A DNA stretch of 64,000 nt from Hygrophila difformis (GCA_030278955.1 JAOANR010000015.1:17221917-17285916); one strand, 5' to 3'. Counted from the first letter of the stretch, positions 35,058-47,600 are shown. The notes: a model not told the origin generated them from the letters alone. Numbers and translations: made by a program.

Positions 35058-35903
35058 TGTTAGGGATATTTTAGTATTGTGAAGATGTTCGTCATTTTGG
35101 CCGTTGTTGCAACATCGTGTCAACAACGCTTTATTATCTTCACTGGAAGAAGCACAGAATAGTACAGTGACGTGGCATTTCCCCTAGCAGGCCTTAGAGG
35201 GTTTTAGATGGGCCTTAAACCCATATAAATACATGTCTTCGTCCTTGAGGGTGTATGAGAGTTTGTAGCCGCAATCACAGTATACTTTACAGAGAATTAA
35301 CAGCATCAAGAGCTGTGATTATGGCATTTTGAGAGCTGAAGCAGGAGCCCCCTGGTTTTCGTTGTTTACAGAAGACACCAACAACCATCCTGCTGCTGGT
35401 ATATCTTTAGCTGTTGTGTCTTCTACATTTTTCATGGGGTAATTGGGATTGTGTTTAGGCATTTCTAAGTCTATTGTTTTGTAAACACAATCCGTGTGTA
35501 TTGTAGGTGTTTTAGCACCATTAAGCTTAACTTGATTGATTAGCTAGGTTCCTCAAACACCACCTTAATACCTGCCGGTGAATTGCTTGCATTTGGGTAG
35601 ATAGTTGATGCTCCCTTGTGTTCTTCTAGTCTATTTAGGTAGATAGGAGAGTTCATTGGAATGTAAGGGCATGTAAGGTGTGGTTGACTCTTGTTCAATC
35701 GGTTTGGTGGAGATCTAGTGAATCCCTGGCTTGGAGCCCCCAGATGTAGATCAGTGGATCGAACTGGGTGATCAAATTCCTTGTGTTCTTACTTTATTCC
35801 GCACTCTGTTTTTTGTGTTTGCCTCTGGTTGTGGTTTGCAGGTTGTTGAGACATCGCTCAAACAACGCTTACAGGGTTCTACGTATTCTGATTGGGCCTG
35901 TCA
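35058..35903 (+). repeat. Copia 3' LTR
   Basis: 846 bp, beginning TGTTAGGGATATT and ending GGGCCTGTCA, followed by the TSD CATTG. It is nearly identical to the 5' LTR. Confidence 0.94.
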
Positions 35904-35908
35904 CATTG

Positions 35909-36411
35909 AATCACTTAAACCTTCTTTTAATTCTATAATCTATTTATTATCTTATCTTATTTTATTATTAAAAATATGTTGTAGAAAATAGAGTTTGAAC
36001 TCAGGGCTTATAGAATAGGTATCTGACATTACTATCAATAGAATATTGATAATTTTAGGTTAAATAAAAAGATTAACAATGCTTAATAATATAAAATCAT
36101 GTCAAAATCATATCTAACTAATACTATTGTCAAGTATTAATCTTTATTTCACATTTTCCATCTAATGAATCTATTACACTAATCATAAAATATATAACAA
36201 TTCCCTACTAATGCTCTCGAATGACTCCCCGGTAATCAACTTCTATTGTATTTATCTATTTATTTATTAATCTATTGCAAATTATATATCAATAATGTTA
36301 ATTAAAAATCATAGCTATGCATATGAGTGGGATCTTACTACCACTAGACTATTAGTGAATTTAAACAAAAGGAATAACTATAATTAATATAAAAGTTATT
36401 AGAAAATAATA
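35909..36411. other. Intergenic, no gene recognised
   Basis: AT-rich DNA. I see nothing assignable in it. Confidence 0.6.
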
Positions 36412-36658
36412 CTCCCTCCGTCCCAACAATCTTGTCATGTTTGAATTTTGTTTTATTGTTTACTATTTAATTTTGACTCAGTTATATTACAAGTATACAT
36501 TTGAATAAAATAATCGAGTTAGGTCTTGTTAGAATTTAGTTTTAGAATATATATTTTACATAATTTTTTACTGTACATATTTTGATATATTAAAGGTTCA
36601 AAAAATACATTGGATTGTGTACAGAAATAAAACAGGACAAGGTAAATGGGAGAGGGAG
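36412..36658. mobile_element. Stowaway-like MITE (247 bp)
   Basis: The ends CTCCCTCCGTCCCAAC and AAATGGGAGAGGGAG are flanked by TA at 36410-36411 and 36659-36660. The interior matches 52901-53160 in inverted orientation (shared CATTGGATTGTGT and TAATCGAGTT). Confidence 0.8.
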
Positions 36659-36660
36659 TA

Positions 36661-38427
36661 CTTAATTAATACTAGTACTATTATCCAATATTTTTCCCCT
36701 GAAAATATACTCGTATTTTAAGTTACTTCTCCAATGGAAAGAATGTATTTATCAAATTAACTAAATAATTATATAACGTTTAATATTACCCGTGGAAAAA
36801 TAATTCCTTTCTTTCCAAACAAATTATCCTTGAAAATATTAATTTATTTTTCAACTGAATTTATTTTCTTAGAAATAATACTAAATTATTTTTTTAGAAA
36901 ATATTATCAACATATCTAACTTTTAGGGTATTACAATTACCTTAATGAAATTTTGCTTGATTATAGAATTTTTATAAATAAAATACAACCTAGCACAATC
37001 TAAACTAAATAATACCACATTCAGCGCAACTTCAAATGGGACAATGATGCATGCTAACCGGTCTCGTAAATTTATATTTAATTCAAAATACCATATCAAA
37101 CTTGAATGTACTCTTTTGATAATATTGGAGTTGATACATTTGGATTGTAGAGTGTTAAGGATGATAAGTTTGTAGTCAAAGTTTGGGATGTATAGAATAT
37201 CATTCATGTATGTAGCATTTCAATATGTTCTATATCTTTATAATGATGAACTCTATATTTATATCTAAATAATATGACTCAATCATTTAACTGAGTTTAG
37301 ATTAATATTACATGATTTGTTCATTTGCTAACCCTAGCTATTTATATTTGCCCCCTAAATATTGAATCTGGCTCGGCTCCGCCCCTGGCTCTTATACATC
37401 AACGAATCTCTACCTTATCAATTTTCACAACTCTAGATTCAACCCATCGGTTTAAAAACTATATTTACATTTCGCGAAATACGATAGATCCATAATTTAG
37501 AAGAATCAAAACCGAAGATCGAGTAAACCCAAGGTCATTCAAAGCTCATATATTTCTGGAAAATCATAATAATAAGCGGATTTAGATGTTCTAAAGCTAG
37601 AATAAGATGCTCAGTACGACGACATGCATAGAGGGAGTGATGAGATTAAATGAACCTACATAGGTCCGAGAGCTAAAATGGGTTTGAAGGCGGCGGTGAT
37701 GGCGTTCAATTCTACAACTGATATAAATCTCAGTACAAACAAGATTTGACGACTCCAGAATCTTAAGAACCATATTAAGAGCACTTACCTTAACAGTGAG
37801 TTCAGGTGATGAGTTCAAACAAGAACAACAATGGCAACAAGGAGAGCCCGTGAGCTATTGCTTGCCTATTTTTTTTTTTTTTTTTTTTTATGGAGATAAA
37901 AAGGATATATATGGTGTTACTAGTGGGTTTCTCTTCAAGCAAAACCCCAGAACTTACAAAGAAATAGGGAGAAATTTTTTTAACTTTTAACAAAGGTTTT
38001 CCCGAAACTAACTTGCACAAGTGAGAGAGGGTGAAAATGATGTATGCTGTGGAAATGAGTTTTAGCATGTGCACAATTGACAGACTTCAGTGAGGCGTAA
38101 CCACTATGCCTTTGTGTGGTGGTAACATATTACCCGGTGCCCTCATTATATTCCGCTGCATTGATGGTTTCTTCATTCAGCTCAGGGTGGTTTTCTGTCA
38201 TCAGAACGAGTCCTTGCAGATTTATATATCCTCCTCCAACTTAAACCTTCATCTCCCTCACGAATGGTTCTCTCTCCATGTGTATTCTTCATCCTCTGCT
38301 CTCTCTTCTCCTCTCATTATATTCTAAAGTATGGTATATATGAATAATCCCTAGATAATCAATTTAATAGATTTGAGGGATTCAAAACCTTCTAGAAAAA
38401 TGCCGAATTATGTTAGTATGGTCATCA
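36661..38427. other. Intergenic, no gene recognised
   Basis: AT-rich with a long T-run at 37870-37888. A phrase GGCTCGGCTCCGCCCCTGG at 37369-37387 resembles the end of a common plant MITE but I found no partner. Short ORFs here (such as 37597-37818 minus and 38106-38327 plus) look like chance. Confidence 0.55.
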
Positions 38428-38591
38428 ATGACCCCATTTGGGGGTCATCATAAAAAGACAAGAAAAAATAATAAAAATAATGTTAAAATAAATAAAAACT
38501 CATGACCTTTCATTACATTGGTTGGATGGCCAACCCAAGGTCATGAGAGGATATCCAATCATACAATGCCAACTTGGCATTGTATGATTGG
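38428..38591. repeat. Cluster of three hairpin-forming inverted repeats
   Basis: Arms 38428-38435 and 38441-38448 (ATGACCCC / GGGGTCAT). Arms 38499-38509 and 38537-38547 (CTCATGACCTT / AAGGTCATGAG). A perfect 18-bp arm pair at 38555-38572 and 38574-38591 (CCAATCATACAATGCCAA and its reverse complement) with a single-base centre. It could be the folded core of a MITE; I see no matching terminal repeats or TSD. From 38592 to about 39309 I see only AT-rich DNA with GGGTTGGGTTGG-like runs at 38858-38960. Confidence 0.7.
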
Positions 38592-39309
38592 GTGATAAAT
38601 AAATATATATTTTTTGGTGAATTTTTATTAATTTTTATTTATATTAATTTTATTGTATTATTTTTATTAATTTTAATCTTAATATTTACTAATAAGTTAA
38701 GGGTTTATTTATAAGCTAATTTTTAAATTTATTTACTGCTATTAAATAAAATTAATTAAAAATTAAACAAGTTAAGAGTTAAGGTTAAATGTTTAATGGA
38801 ATGAATTTAAAAAATAAAGTAAAATAAAATTAAATTAGAATTGAGTTGGGTTGGGTTGGATTGGGTTACTGATGGCAGTAGAAATTAAATTTGGTTGTGA
38901 GTTGTGTAGGTGGAGGAGAGATAAATTAATATTATATTGAGAGGTTGGGTTGGGGTGGATTATTGATCACCATAGTCTTATGCAACAGTAACACACCAGT
39001 TGTCCTTTTTGTCCTTTTGCAACAGCATAGTTCGTTGTTTATTGTTGTGTCAACATCAGCTTACCAATGAATGAATATCGAAAAATGATTCTCCACCAAA
39101 TCTGTTGTAACAAATTTGGCCACGTCACCATTCTTTTTTGTCTTATTTACATAGGCAACTGGCGTTATTCATGAGTTATCATGACAACTGCAAAACAATA
39201 CTGATCATGTTCACAACACACCGCTCAAATACCTAACAACTTCTTTTGTGAGTGCAACACTGCATCCATAACCTTCTTCATGTTTCTTGTTGTGACATTG
39301 GGTATAGCC

Positions 39310-39672
39310 AGGGGCGAAAGTACCTTATGGGGAGGGAGGGCATGGGCCCCTCCATGATTTTGATAAAGTTAAGCTTAGGTATATAGACTATAGACTTCCT
39401 GTTCCAAATAAACAATTTAATATATTTATATAAAATATTTAACAAATATATAAAGTAAATTATATATAATAATTTAAATTATTAAAATTTATCAAATTTC
39501 CAATATGAGCCAATATTGTTTTTTTTTCAAATATTAAAATATGTTCAAAGAACTAATCGAGCTCAAGCCAATCCCGATTTATTTATTTTTATAGCTTCAA
39601 TATAAAGTTTTGGTTCCACCACTATAAAGTTTATTCGGGCCCTCCCTTCTTTTAATATCTAGTTTCGCCACA
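39310..39672. mobile_element. Candidate TIR element with GGGCGAAA / TTTCGCC ends
   Basis: The left end (AGGGGCGAAAGTACCTTATG, then GGGAGGGC) pairs imperfectly with the right end (GCCCTCCC, then AGTTTCGCCAC). The interior is AT-rich without an ORF. Common plant elements have such ends, but the TSD is unclear. From 39673 to 40519 I see no gene; a 118-aa ORF at 39761-40117 has no recognisable character. Confidence 0.4.
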
Positions 39673-40519
39673 TAGCGGCACCGGGTATTGAAGAGTTGCT
39701 CTTAGAGATGTTCTTCATGATTTTGAGGCCATTGAAATTCTTCAATACGAATAGTAGGAGATGAAAGACAAAAGGTTCTCACTTGGCGCGCCAAGATCTG
39801 TAGAGCAAGAAAATGCAATACAATTTTATTATTTTGCAAATAAAAATGCCTATAATTTACAAAATTTAAATATCAAAAGAAATGTAATAACATCAAAGTA
39901 TATGAGTTTGACTTCTATGACTCCTTTGATTCCTCAAACATTGAAGACTTTTAAGTGCTCTTGTTGCCTCTTCTCTGGCTCTTGGGATTTCTGCAGCGTT
40001 ATGGGTCGATTGTTGATGGGCGGACTCAACCTAGCTATACATTTGGTAGACAACATCACTAGGACTTATGTGGCATCATATCATTGGTCCATGTGGTACG
40101 CGAGGTTTTCATCTTGAACTAACGTGGCAATTCATAATTTGTCCATGTGGAATGAGGGCCCTCTATTTTTAAAGGCATATTTATTTATACACGTCATTTT
40201 TAATTGGCCCAATATTTCCAATTTTTTTTGTGGAATAGCACACTAATAATTATCTTAAATATTTAATTTATCAAAAATGCGAAAAATAATTAAAGAAATA
40301 TTTAAAATTACATGTGTCGCAGTTTTAAACGAATGGGGATCAAAGAGGTTAAGTTTAACAATGAAAGAATCCCCTAAACCACAAAATTTCTATAATTCTC
40401 ACAGCGCAAACAATTTGGTTTTGTGTGCTAGAAGCATTTCAATTTCAACCAACTAGAATTGTGATTACAAAGAGATTCCAGGACCTCCACAACTCACCTC
40501 AGAGTGAGCAACCTTATTA

Positions 40520-40774
40520 CTCCCTCCGTTACTAAATAGTTGTTTCTTTCAGCTCAATTTCAATAACCAAGGTTTCCATTAATTAACTCATAAATTTACA
40601 TTTTTACCCTTCAACTAAACTCATTCTTAATAAATGCCAAAAGATAGCATTTATGTAAAGTGAAGGTCAATATAGTAAAAATATAGCATAACTACCTATA
40701 ACCACCTAAAAATAACAACTATTGTGGAACACTTTTTAATTTCTAAAAATACAACTAAAAAGGAACGGAGGGAG
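40520..40774. mobile_element. Stowaway-like MITE (255 bp)
   Basis: The ends CTCCCTCCGTTAC and GGAACGGAGGGAG are flanked by TA at 40518-40519 and 40775-40776. It lies 20 bp outside the left TSD of the large MULE. Confidence 0.82.
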
Positions 40775-40804
40775 TATTTGATCAACGTTGTGGTGTTCAA
40801 CTAG

Positions 40805-40920
40805 CAATTTCGTTAGGGTGCAATCACCCTTTTTGACTTGATGTGCTGTGGGCATTTACAGCCGTTGATTGTCTTTAAAAATCGACGATTGAGATTAACT
40901 CTAAGGGTAGAAAAGTAATT
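40805..40920 (+). repeat. MULE left terminal region
   Basis: The conserved core GTTAGGGTGCAATC (40812-40825) is inverted at the right end. A second phrase, CTTGATGTGCTGTGG (40837-40851), occurs at the right end (52677-52691, one mismatch) in the same, not inverted, orientation. Confidence 0.65.
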
Positions 40921-41071
40921 TCATATATTTGCCATATTGTTCGCCGTTGGACGTCGTCTTCTTTGGATTTCCGAGTTCTCTTCTGTTTTTTTTTTTTTTG
41001 GTGACAAGTTCTCTTCTGTGTTTTGTTTGCTCTGTACGTGTTGCGGCGGTGTGAGGAAGTTGTTGGCAATT

Positions 41072-44000
41072 ATGAATGCGATTAGCATGTCGTTGAATGT
41101 GTCGGCAACGTTTTCAGATTCGAGTTCTGCGTCCAATGGTACTTTTTAGCATTTTCGAATTTTGAGTATTTTTATCGCAGATCGTCGTTTTTGATTTTAT
41201 GTATGTTTTTTGAGTTTTGAGTTCTTCTTTGATATGTTTCTCTTTTTTTATGTTTTCTGAAGTTTCATATCTATATGTTCATTTAAGCGTCAAAACGTTT
41301 GCACATGTGATTATGAGGGACAGAACCATTATATTTTCAGCGATGTAAGCTTAGCATTTTCAGCGATGCATCACTAGCATTTTCAGCGATAACTGTCTAG
41401 CGTTTTTGAGTTCTTCTTTGATATGTTTCTTTTTTTTTGTGTTTTCTGAAGTTTCATATCTATATGTTCATTTAAGCGTCAAAACGTTTGTACATGTGAT
41501 TATGAGGGATAGAACCATTATATTTTCATCGATGCATGCCTAGCATTTTCAGCGATGCATTTCTAGCTTTTTCAGCGATAACTGTCTAGCATTTTCAGCG
41601 ATGGACGTTAAGCATTTTAAGCGATGGTTTATGTCAGCTACGTGTATTTATTATTTTAATGGGAATTCTTTGTTTATTTCTTCACAGGCAACATAAATTG
41701 GAGTGAGTTAAGTTTTGTTACAGCTGATGATGCGTTTAGGTTTTATTGTGATTATGCTCATAGTTTAGGTTTCTCGGTAAGGAAAATGTATGAGAGACCA
41801 AAGCCACATGAAGTTGATAGATTGTTCTATTTACAATATGCGTGCAATAAGGAAGGTTTTCGTCGTGGTTGTTTGTTGGATAGTGATTCATCTTGTCGTT
41901 CTAAGAGTCTGAAATTTCGTAGGAGTGATGAAACCCGAACTGGTTGTGAAGCAAAGGTGAGGTTACATTATAAAACTGATGAAAAAGTTTATAGAGTTGT
42001 GTTTTTCTGTGGTGATCATAATCATGATCTGCATGGACCATCAAGGAAGCATATGTTGAAATCGAATAGAAGAGTTGATGAGTTACACAGTGTTGTTGCT
42101 GGTATACATGAAGAAGTTGGATTGTCATTGAAGTCATCGTATGACTTGTTGAGTATGGGTGCTGGAGGTAGTGGACTTGTAGGATTTTTAAAGGACGATT
42201 TGAAGAATGCACTTGTTAGAAGGCGGCAAAGAAATTTAAAAGTAGGGGATGCTGGTGTTGTATTGAAGTATTTCTCTGAGAAATGTGTCAGTAATCCATT
42301 TTTCTTCCATGAGTATGATCTGGATGATGATGAGAGAGTTACAAATATCTTTTGGTCAGATGCTGAAATGAGGATGGATTATCAAGCTTTTGGTGATAGT
42401 GTGACCTTTGATACAACGTATCGGACAAATAAAAATTACAGACCATTAGCTGTTTTTGTTGGATTCAATCATCACCGACAGACTTCTATTTTTGGAGCTG
42501 CATTGATGCTTGATGAAACTCAAAGATCATTTGAGTGGCTATTTAAAACATTTTTGAAGTGTATGGGGGATAAGGCACCTCAAACGATTTTCACAGATCA
42601 AGATTGTGCGATGGCACCGGCAATTAGGAAAATTTTGCCTAATACCTATCATGCTTTATGCAGTTGGCACATTATAGAAAATGCGAAAAAAAATTTGAGT
42701 CAACTGTACACACCAAGGTAAATATTTAGTTATTTTTACTTTCAATTGTTTTTTTTGATTTGGACATTGATATGTACATGTTGAACTCATTTTTTTAGTT
42801 TTGATAAGCTATTTCATCATTTGGTATATGATGTGAGGACAGAGATGGAATTTGAGGTGGAATGGGAATACATGCTATCAACTTGTTTCTCACAATCTGA
42901 ACATAGGTGGTTGTCGACTACTTATAATTTGAGAAGTCAATGGTCCGCTGCTTGGGTTAAAAATCATTTTACTGCAGGAATGAGGACTACTCAACTAAGT
43001 GAATCTTTTAACTCAGTTGTGAAACGGTATGAATAAATTTCGTTTTCAGTGATAGTTGAATAGTTATTTTCAGCAAGACAATACTGTTTTGATCAGCGAG
43101 AGGGTTCTATTTATTTCAGCGATGTGTGTTTGCTTTATGTAGTTGAGAATTTGATTTTCACATCCCCATATTGTGTTGACATTTCACAGGTTCTTAAGGC
43201 CAGTTGATAACTATGTTGAGTTCTTTGCACATTTTGAAAGGGTTGTGGAGTCAAGGAGGGATAATGAACGGATGGAAGATTTTAAGGCAGATGATAGACA
43301 AGTTTCTGCCAGGTTTATTATGAATCCACTATTGAAATATATAGCTGAGAAGTATACACCAAATGTGTTCAATATTTTCAACAATGAGTATGATTTGTCA
43401 TTTGGGTATGTGGTTGAGCTTCAACCAGATGCATTAATTTATCGTGTTTGCAAGAGAGAAGATGCAGATTCAAAGTTGATTGGTGATCATGTGAATGTTA
43501 ACATTGATGATGGTACAATTGGATGCAGTTGCAATATGTTTGAGAATATGGGGATTTTATGTTGTCATGCTCTGAGGGTGATGGATATTCTGTCAGGAAG
43601 TGGAGCAAAAGTGTTTCATACTATTCCAGATAAATATATTTTGCGGCGGTGGTCAAGGAATGCAAAATGTGATCTTAGTTATGTTGATGTTGGTGTTGGA
43701 AAAGAAACAAATGTGGTCAATGCAGCATCTAGATACCGGAAATTGTGTGGCTTGTTTTTGAAATCAGCAATTGTGTTGTCACGAAATGAGGATGCTTGTG
43801 AATCGTTTATGTATGACTTTGAGACATTGATGAAAACAAAGTATGACAACATTGATATTAACAAAGAGTCGGGTAATTTCTAATCAAAGACATATTTATG
43901 TTTTTGCTTTTTTTTAAATTAGTGTTTCTCAATGTTTTTGGTTTTTTTTTTTTTGCAGAGATTGGAAGTACATCAGATTACTCAAATTTGCATTTAAGGG

Positions 44001-44095
44001 AAAGAGAAACTTGTAAAGGGCGGAAGAAATCGAACAAGAGAATGGTCTCTATTTCTGAAGCTGTTCGGAAAAAAGAAAGATTTAGAACATCGTAA
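41072..44095 (+). CDS. FAR1/FRS-type MULE transposase (714 aa, five exons, intact)
   Basis: Exons 41072-41138, 41688-42717, 42799-43026, 43190-43872 and 43959-44095. All introns are GT-AG, phases agree, and the joined frame is 2145 nt with no internal stop. Residues about 32-125 form the FAR1 zinc DNA-binding domain (YACNKEGFRRG, a later C in RTGCEAK, then DHNHDL). The MULE transposase core spans about 255-450: first catalytic D at residue 264 (FDTTYR), second D at 326 (FTDQD), CSWH at 347, and an E in LSESFNSVV. A SWIM zinc finger follows at about 552-575 (CSCNMFENMGILCCHAL). The C-terminus is short and basic. The family includes host regulators FHY3 and FAR1 as well as transposases; its place inside a TSD-bounded element argues for a transposase. 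Introns 1 and 3 contain the element's motif, and exons do not. Confidence 0.9.
41214..41626 (+). repeat. Left motif array inside transposase intron 1
   Basis: Two tandem copies of a 189-bp unit (41214-41402, 41403-41591) each start TTTTGAGTTCTTCTTTGATA and end in motif clusters. TTTTCAGCGATG or TTTTCAGCGATA occurs at 41334, 41357, 41380, 41545, 41569 and 41592, then TTTTAAGCGATG at 41615. Spacing within clusters is 23-24 bp. A one-base variant (TTTTCATCGATG) sits at 41523. Related unit sequence recurs at 49440-49830. Confidence 0.85.
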
Positions 44096-44189
44096 ACGGA
44101 TGCAGAAATGAAGATTTTAGTTTTTTTAGAAATGACATGAAGTGTATTGTTCATTAATATTGTATTGATCGACTTAGTTCAGTGATAAC

Positions 44190-44620
44190 TAATGCAATTC
44201 AGCGATGATTACTTATATATGAAAGCGATGATCGTTATGCAATTCAGCGATGAAAGTTAGTTTTAATAAAAAAAATAACCGTGTAGTATTTAATAAGAAA
44301 ATGTTACAATGTCTCAGAAAATTGCGTAAAGAATGCAATTCAGCGATGATTACAAATGATAAAAAGCGATCGTCATAGTGCAATTCAGCGATGGAGATGA
44401 GTTAATAAAAAATAACAGTGTAGTAGTTAATAAAAATTTTACAATGTTTTTTCAGAATTCGCGTAATTAATAAAAAATAACCGTCTAAGTAATTAATAAG
44501 AAATAACCGTCGAGATTTCACCGTGTAGTATTTAATGTCAATTTAACCGCCAATTTTCAATTTATCACTGTCGATACTTTCTCTAGGGCTTTTCAGCGAT
44601 TTAGCGATTCTCTGCGTCTA
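44190..44620 (+). repeat. Motif cluster between transposase and PMD-Ulp1 genes
   Basis: At least seven AGCGAT cores on the plus strand (near 44201, 44224, 44246, 44340, 44365, 44386 and 44596), most as AATTCAGCGATG. They lie in the 590-bp gap between the two genes, so they cover the 3' flank of one and the promoter side of the other. Confidence 0.8.
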
Positions 44621-44688
44621 CGGCGAACGGCGATTGTTTTTCTACGGCGAACGGCGAACGGTGATACTTTACTTTTTGTTTATCAAGA

Positions 44689-47600
44689 ATGGCTGAAAAA
44701 GTGCATACTCAGGTCTGTTGCGTTCCATCTAGCATTTGTCTTTTAAATAATATCCTGAACGAGAGTGACGGAGATGGGAAGAAAGAGTTTATTCACGATA
44801 CTTGCTTCAGTTGTCTGCTCATGTTCAAAATGTGCATGCTCAAGGTTGATCCTGTTATAACTTTGATTAATCAGTGGAGCATTCAGGAGGAATGCTTTAT
44901 TATTGATAAAAACCGTCGATGGAGGTTTACAGATGAAGACATTCATAAAGTATATGGTTTGCCATGGGGAGTCGATAAGTTTATAATAGATTTGAAGAAT
45001 AATGAAATTGGTTATGATTTTGCTGATGAATTTTGTGAAAAGTATTCTCTTATTACGAATAAGAAGGAGCCTAATCGGATACCTGTTAAGGATCTTAGAG
45101 CTATTTTAGAGAATACGGAGAATAATGAAATTCCATTGGATGACTACTGGAGGATGTATGTTTTGTTTGCTCTGCAGAAAGTCTTTACTCCTAACTCAGG
45201 GAGGGTTGTAAACAAGAGGTATCTTCAGTTTCTTAGATCTCCGGAAGAAGCTTTAAGGTACAATTGGTGTCTTCATATTAGACAATTTCTTATCAAATCT
45301 CTGAATGAGTATAAGGCAAAATTGGATAAGGGAACCAGTGCTCAAGCACGCCCCTGTGGAGACCTGTTTTGCTTAATGGTAATTTTAATTTTGTGTTTTT
45401 TATGCAATTTATATTTGTTATGTGATATATATTGTTGATTATGGTCATTGTTTGTTGATTATGTATCTTGTTTGTTTTTGTTTTTTTCAGCACATGTTTT
45501 TTGATTTCTATGAGCGTGAAGAGCTTCATTTGGTTGGATTTACTTGTAAAAAGGATCGATACTTGGAGATGGTTGATATCTGGAAGGTTTTCCCTAATGC
45601 AAAGTATCCAGATATTGACTTTAAGAAGAAATCGAGGGCTACGAAAAGGACTGTGGAGGAAGATGACGATCGACTTAGCACTTTTGTTTCTGGTCTAAAG
45701 AAGAAAAGGAGGGGTGGGAAAGAAGTGGAAGATGAGGGTTTGAATTCTACTGCAAATGAACCAACTGCCAATCTTTCTAGGAGTGTGGATGGAGGAGGAG
45801 ATGAGCAGTTAGGAGAAAATGTGGATTTGAATGCTAGTGGAAATGAAGAAGCTGCCAATCTTTCTAGCTTGCAGCCTATGTATTCACCTGTTGTCCATGA
45901 AGCTAATGCAAATGAGACAACTGATTCTGAACCAGTTGTTCATCTTTCTGATCACACAATGGACTCTATTGTGAAGATTGCTTGCCAATATATGGATGCT
46001 GATGCTTCAGGCAATGTTGATCCTCTCATAGAAGCATCCAGAAATGATGTTGAACCTTCCCCACACCCCCCTGTGATCAAGATGCAGGTGAACTGTTGAT
46101 TAATGTGGGTCGACGTCGTGAAGGAGAACAGTCAAATAATCTTGATATAACTGCAAGCGAAGGAGAAATCTTGATGGGTATATTAGCAGGAGCAGGAAAT
46201 GTTGTGATGAGTCAAGGGGGTCCGGAGGTGACAAGTTTGCTGGAAGGAGGTGATGCAGATGTTGGGAATGTAAAAGACAAAACTGAAGAGAGAGTTGCCC
46301 CGGACACTGAAAATTTACCTGAAAATGTACCGAAGGTAGTTTTATAAATTTTGTACTTCATAATATTTTTTGAAGGTAGTTTCTGACATTCTTTTTTCTT
46401 TTTTGCTTTTTCTGTGTTGTTTATTTTTATTGCAGAGATCTTTATTTCGATTCCGAATCCCTTTCAGTTTCGATTCCTTGAATGTATGTACAGTGACAAA
46501 ATGTTTGCTATAGGGGGTTACTGTAACAAACTGTTTTGATATATTTTTCTTGTGTGATTTTTAGTTAGCACATGATGGGGCAAAGAAAGATGTAGCACAT
46601 GACGGGGCTGAGAAAGATGCTTCACATGATGTGGCTGAGAATGCAGAGGTACTGTACTAGTTTTCAGCGATGGTCTCTGTGTTTTTCAGCGATGATATTG
46701 ACCACATTTCAGCGATTTGGATATGATTGATATATTTTCTTGTGTGACTTTAGTTTTTAATAGTTTTTAGCTATATCAATTGTGATGTAACAAAATGTTT
46801 TGATATATTTTCCTTGTGTGATTTTTTAGTTAGCACATGATGGGGCTAAGAAAGATGTAGGACATGATGGGGCTGATAAAGATGCAACACATGATGTGGC
46901 TGAGAATCCAGAGGTACTTTAATAGTTTTCAGCGATGGTTTCTGTGTTTTTCAGCGATGAAATCTTTCACATTTCAGCGATTTGGATATGGTGATTGATA
47001 TATTTTCTTGTGTGACTTTAGGTTTTAATAGTTTTTAGCTATATCAATTGTGATGTAAATAGAGGTATTTTCTCTAATTTACTCTAGTATGTGTATAGAT
47101 GCATGGAGAAGATGTGCCAACCTTTTCTTTGGGCTTATCCGAGAATGAGAATGTTGTAAGAGATGAGAATCCAGAGGTACGTCAATAGTTTTCAGCGATA
47201 ATTTATATGTTTTTCAGCGATGACACTATTCATATTTCAGCGATGATTGATATATCATCTGTAATTTTCAGGAACAAGCTAAGACAGTTCATAGAGCTAA
47301 GACAATTGAGAAATTGAAGGAGAAGTATATGCCTCCTAGAGTGATGATGATTGATCTCCAGCCTATTGAAAAATGCAACAAGTTTACATTCATGGATATG
47401 ACTTATACCCGATTTAAAGAATATCCAGAATTTAAGGCGTCATATACCTGTACTCCAGAAGAGTTGAATGTGGCTGTTTGGGCAATCATTACAAATATTC
47501 TAGGAAAGGTTGAAGCGAAGAACACAATCGTTTATGATGATAAAGAAATGAACTTGTCGAAGCTTGACATCGAAACACTGAGGGTTGATAGTGATATTGC

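Larger units (their letters stand above)
26970..35903 (+). mobile_element. Ty1/Copia retrotransposon, Sirevirus-type, 8.9 kb
   Basis: The 5' LTR (26970-27815) and 3' LTR (35058-35903) are both 846 bp. A 5-bp TSD, CATTG, lies at 26965-26969 and 35904-35908. The PBS is at 27818 and the polypurine tract at 35046-35056. Gene order gag, protease, integrase, RT, RNase H is Copia-type. The gag opening (PPLFDGSNYPFWKNRM), long LTRs and an extra ORF after pol point to the Sirevirus lineage. By eye the LTRs differ at about 15 positions plus two single-base indels, so insertion is fairly recent. The coding frame has one frameshift and one premature stop, so this copy cannot express a full polyprotein. 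Confidence 0.95.
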
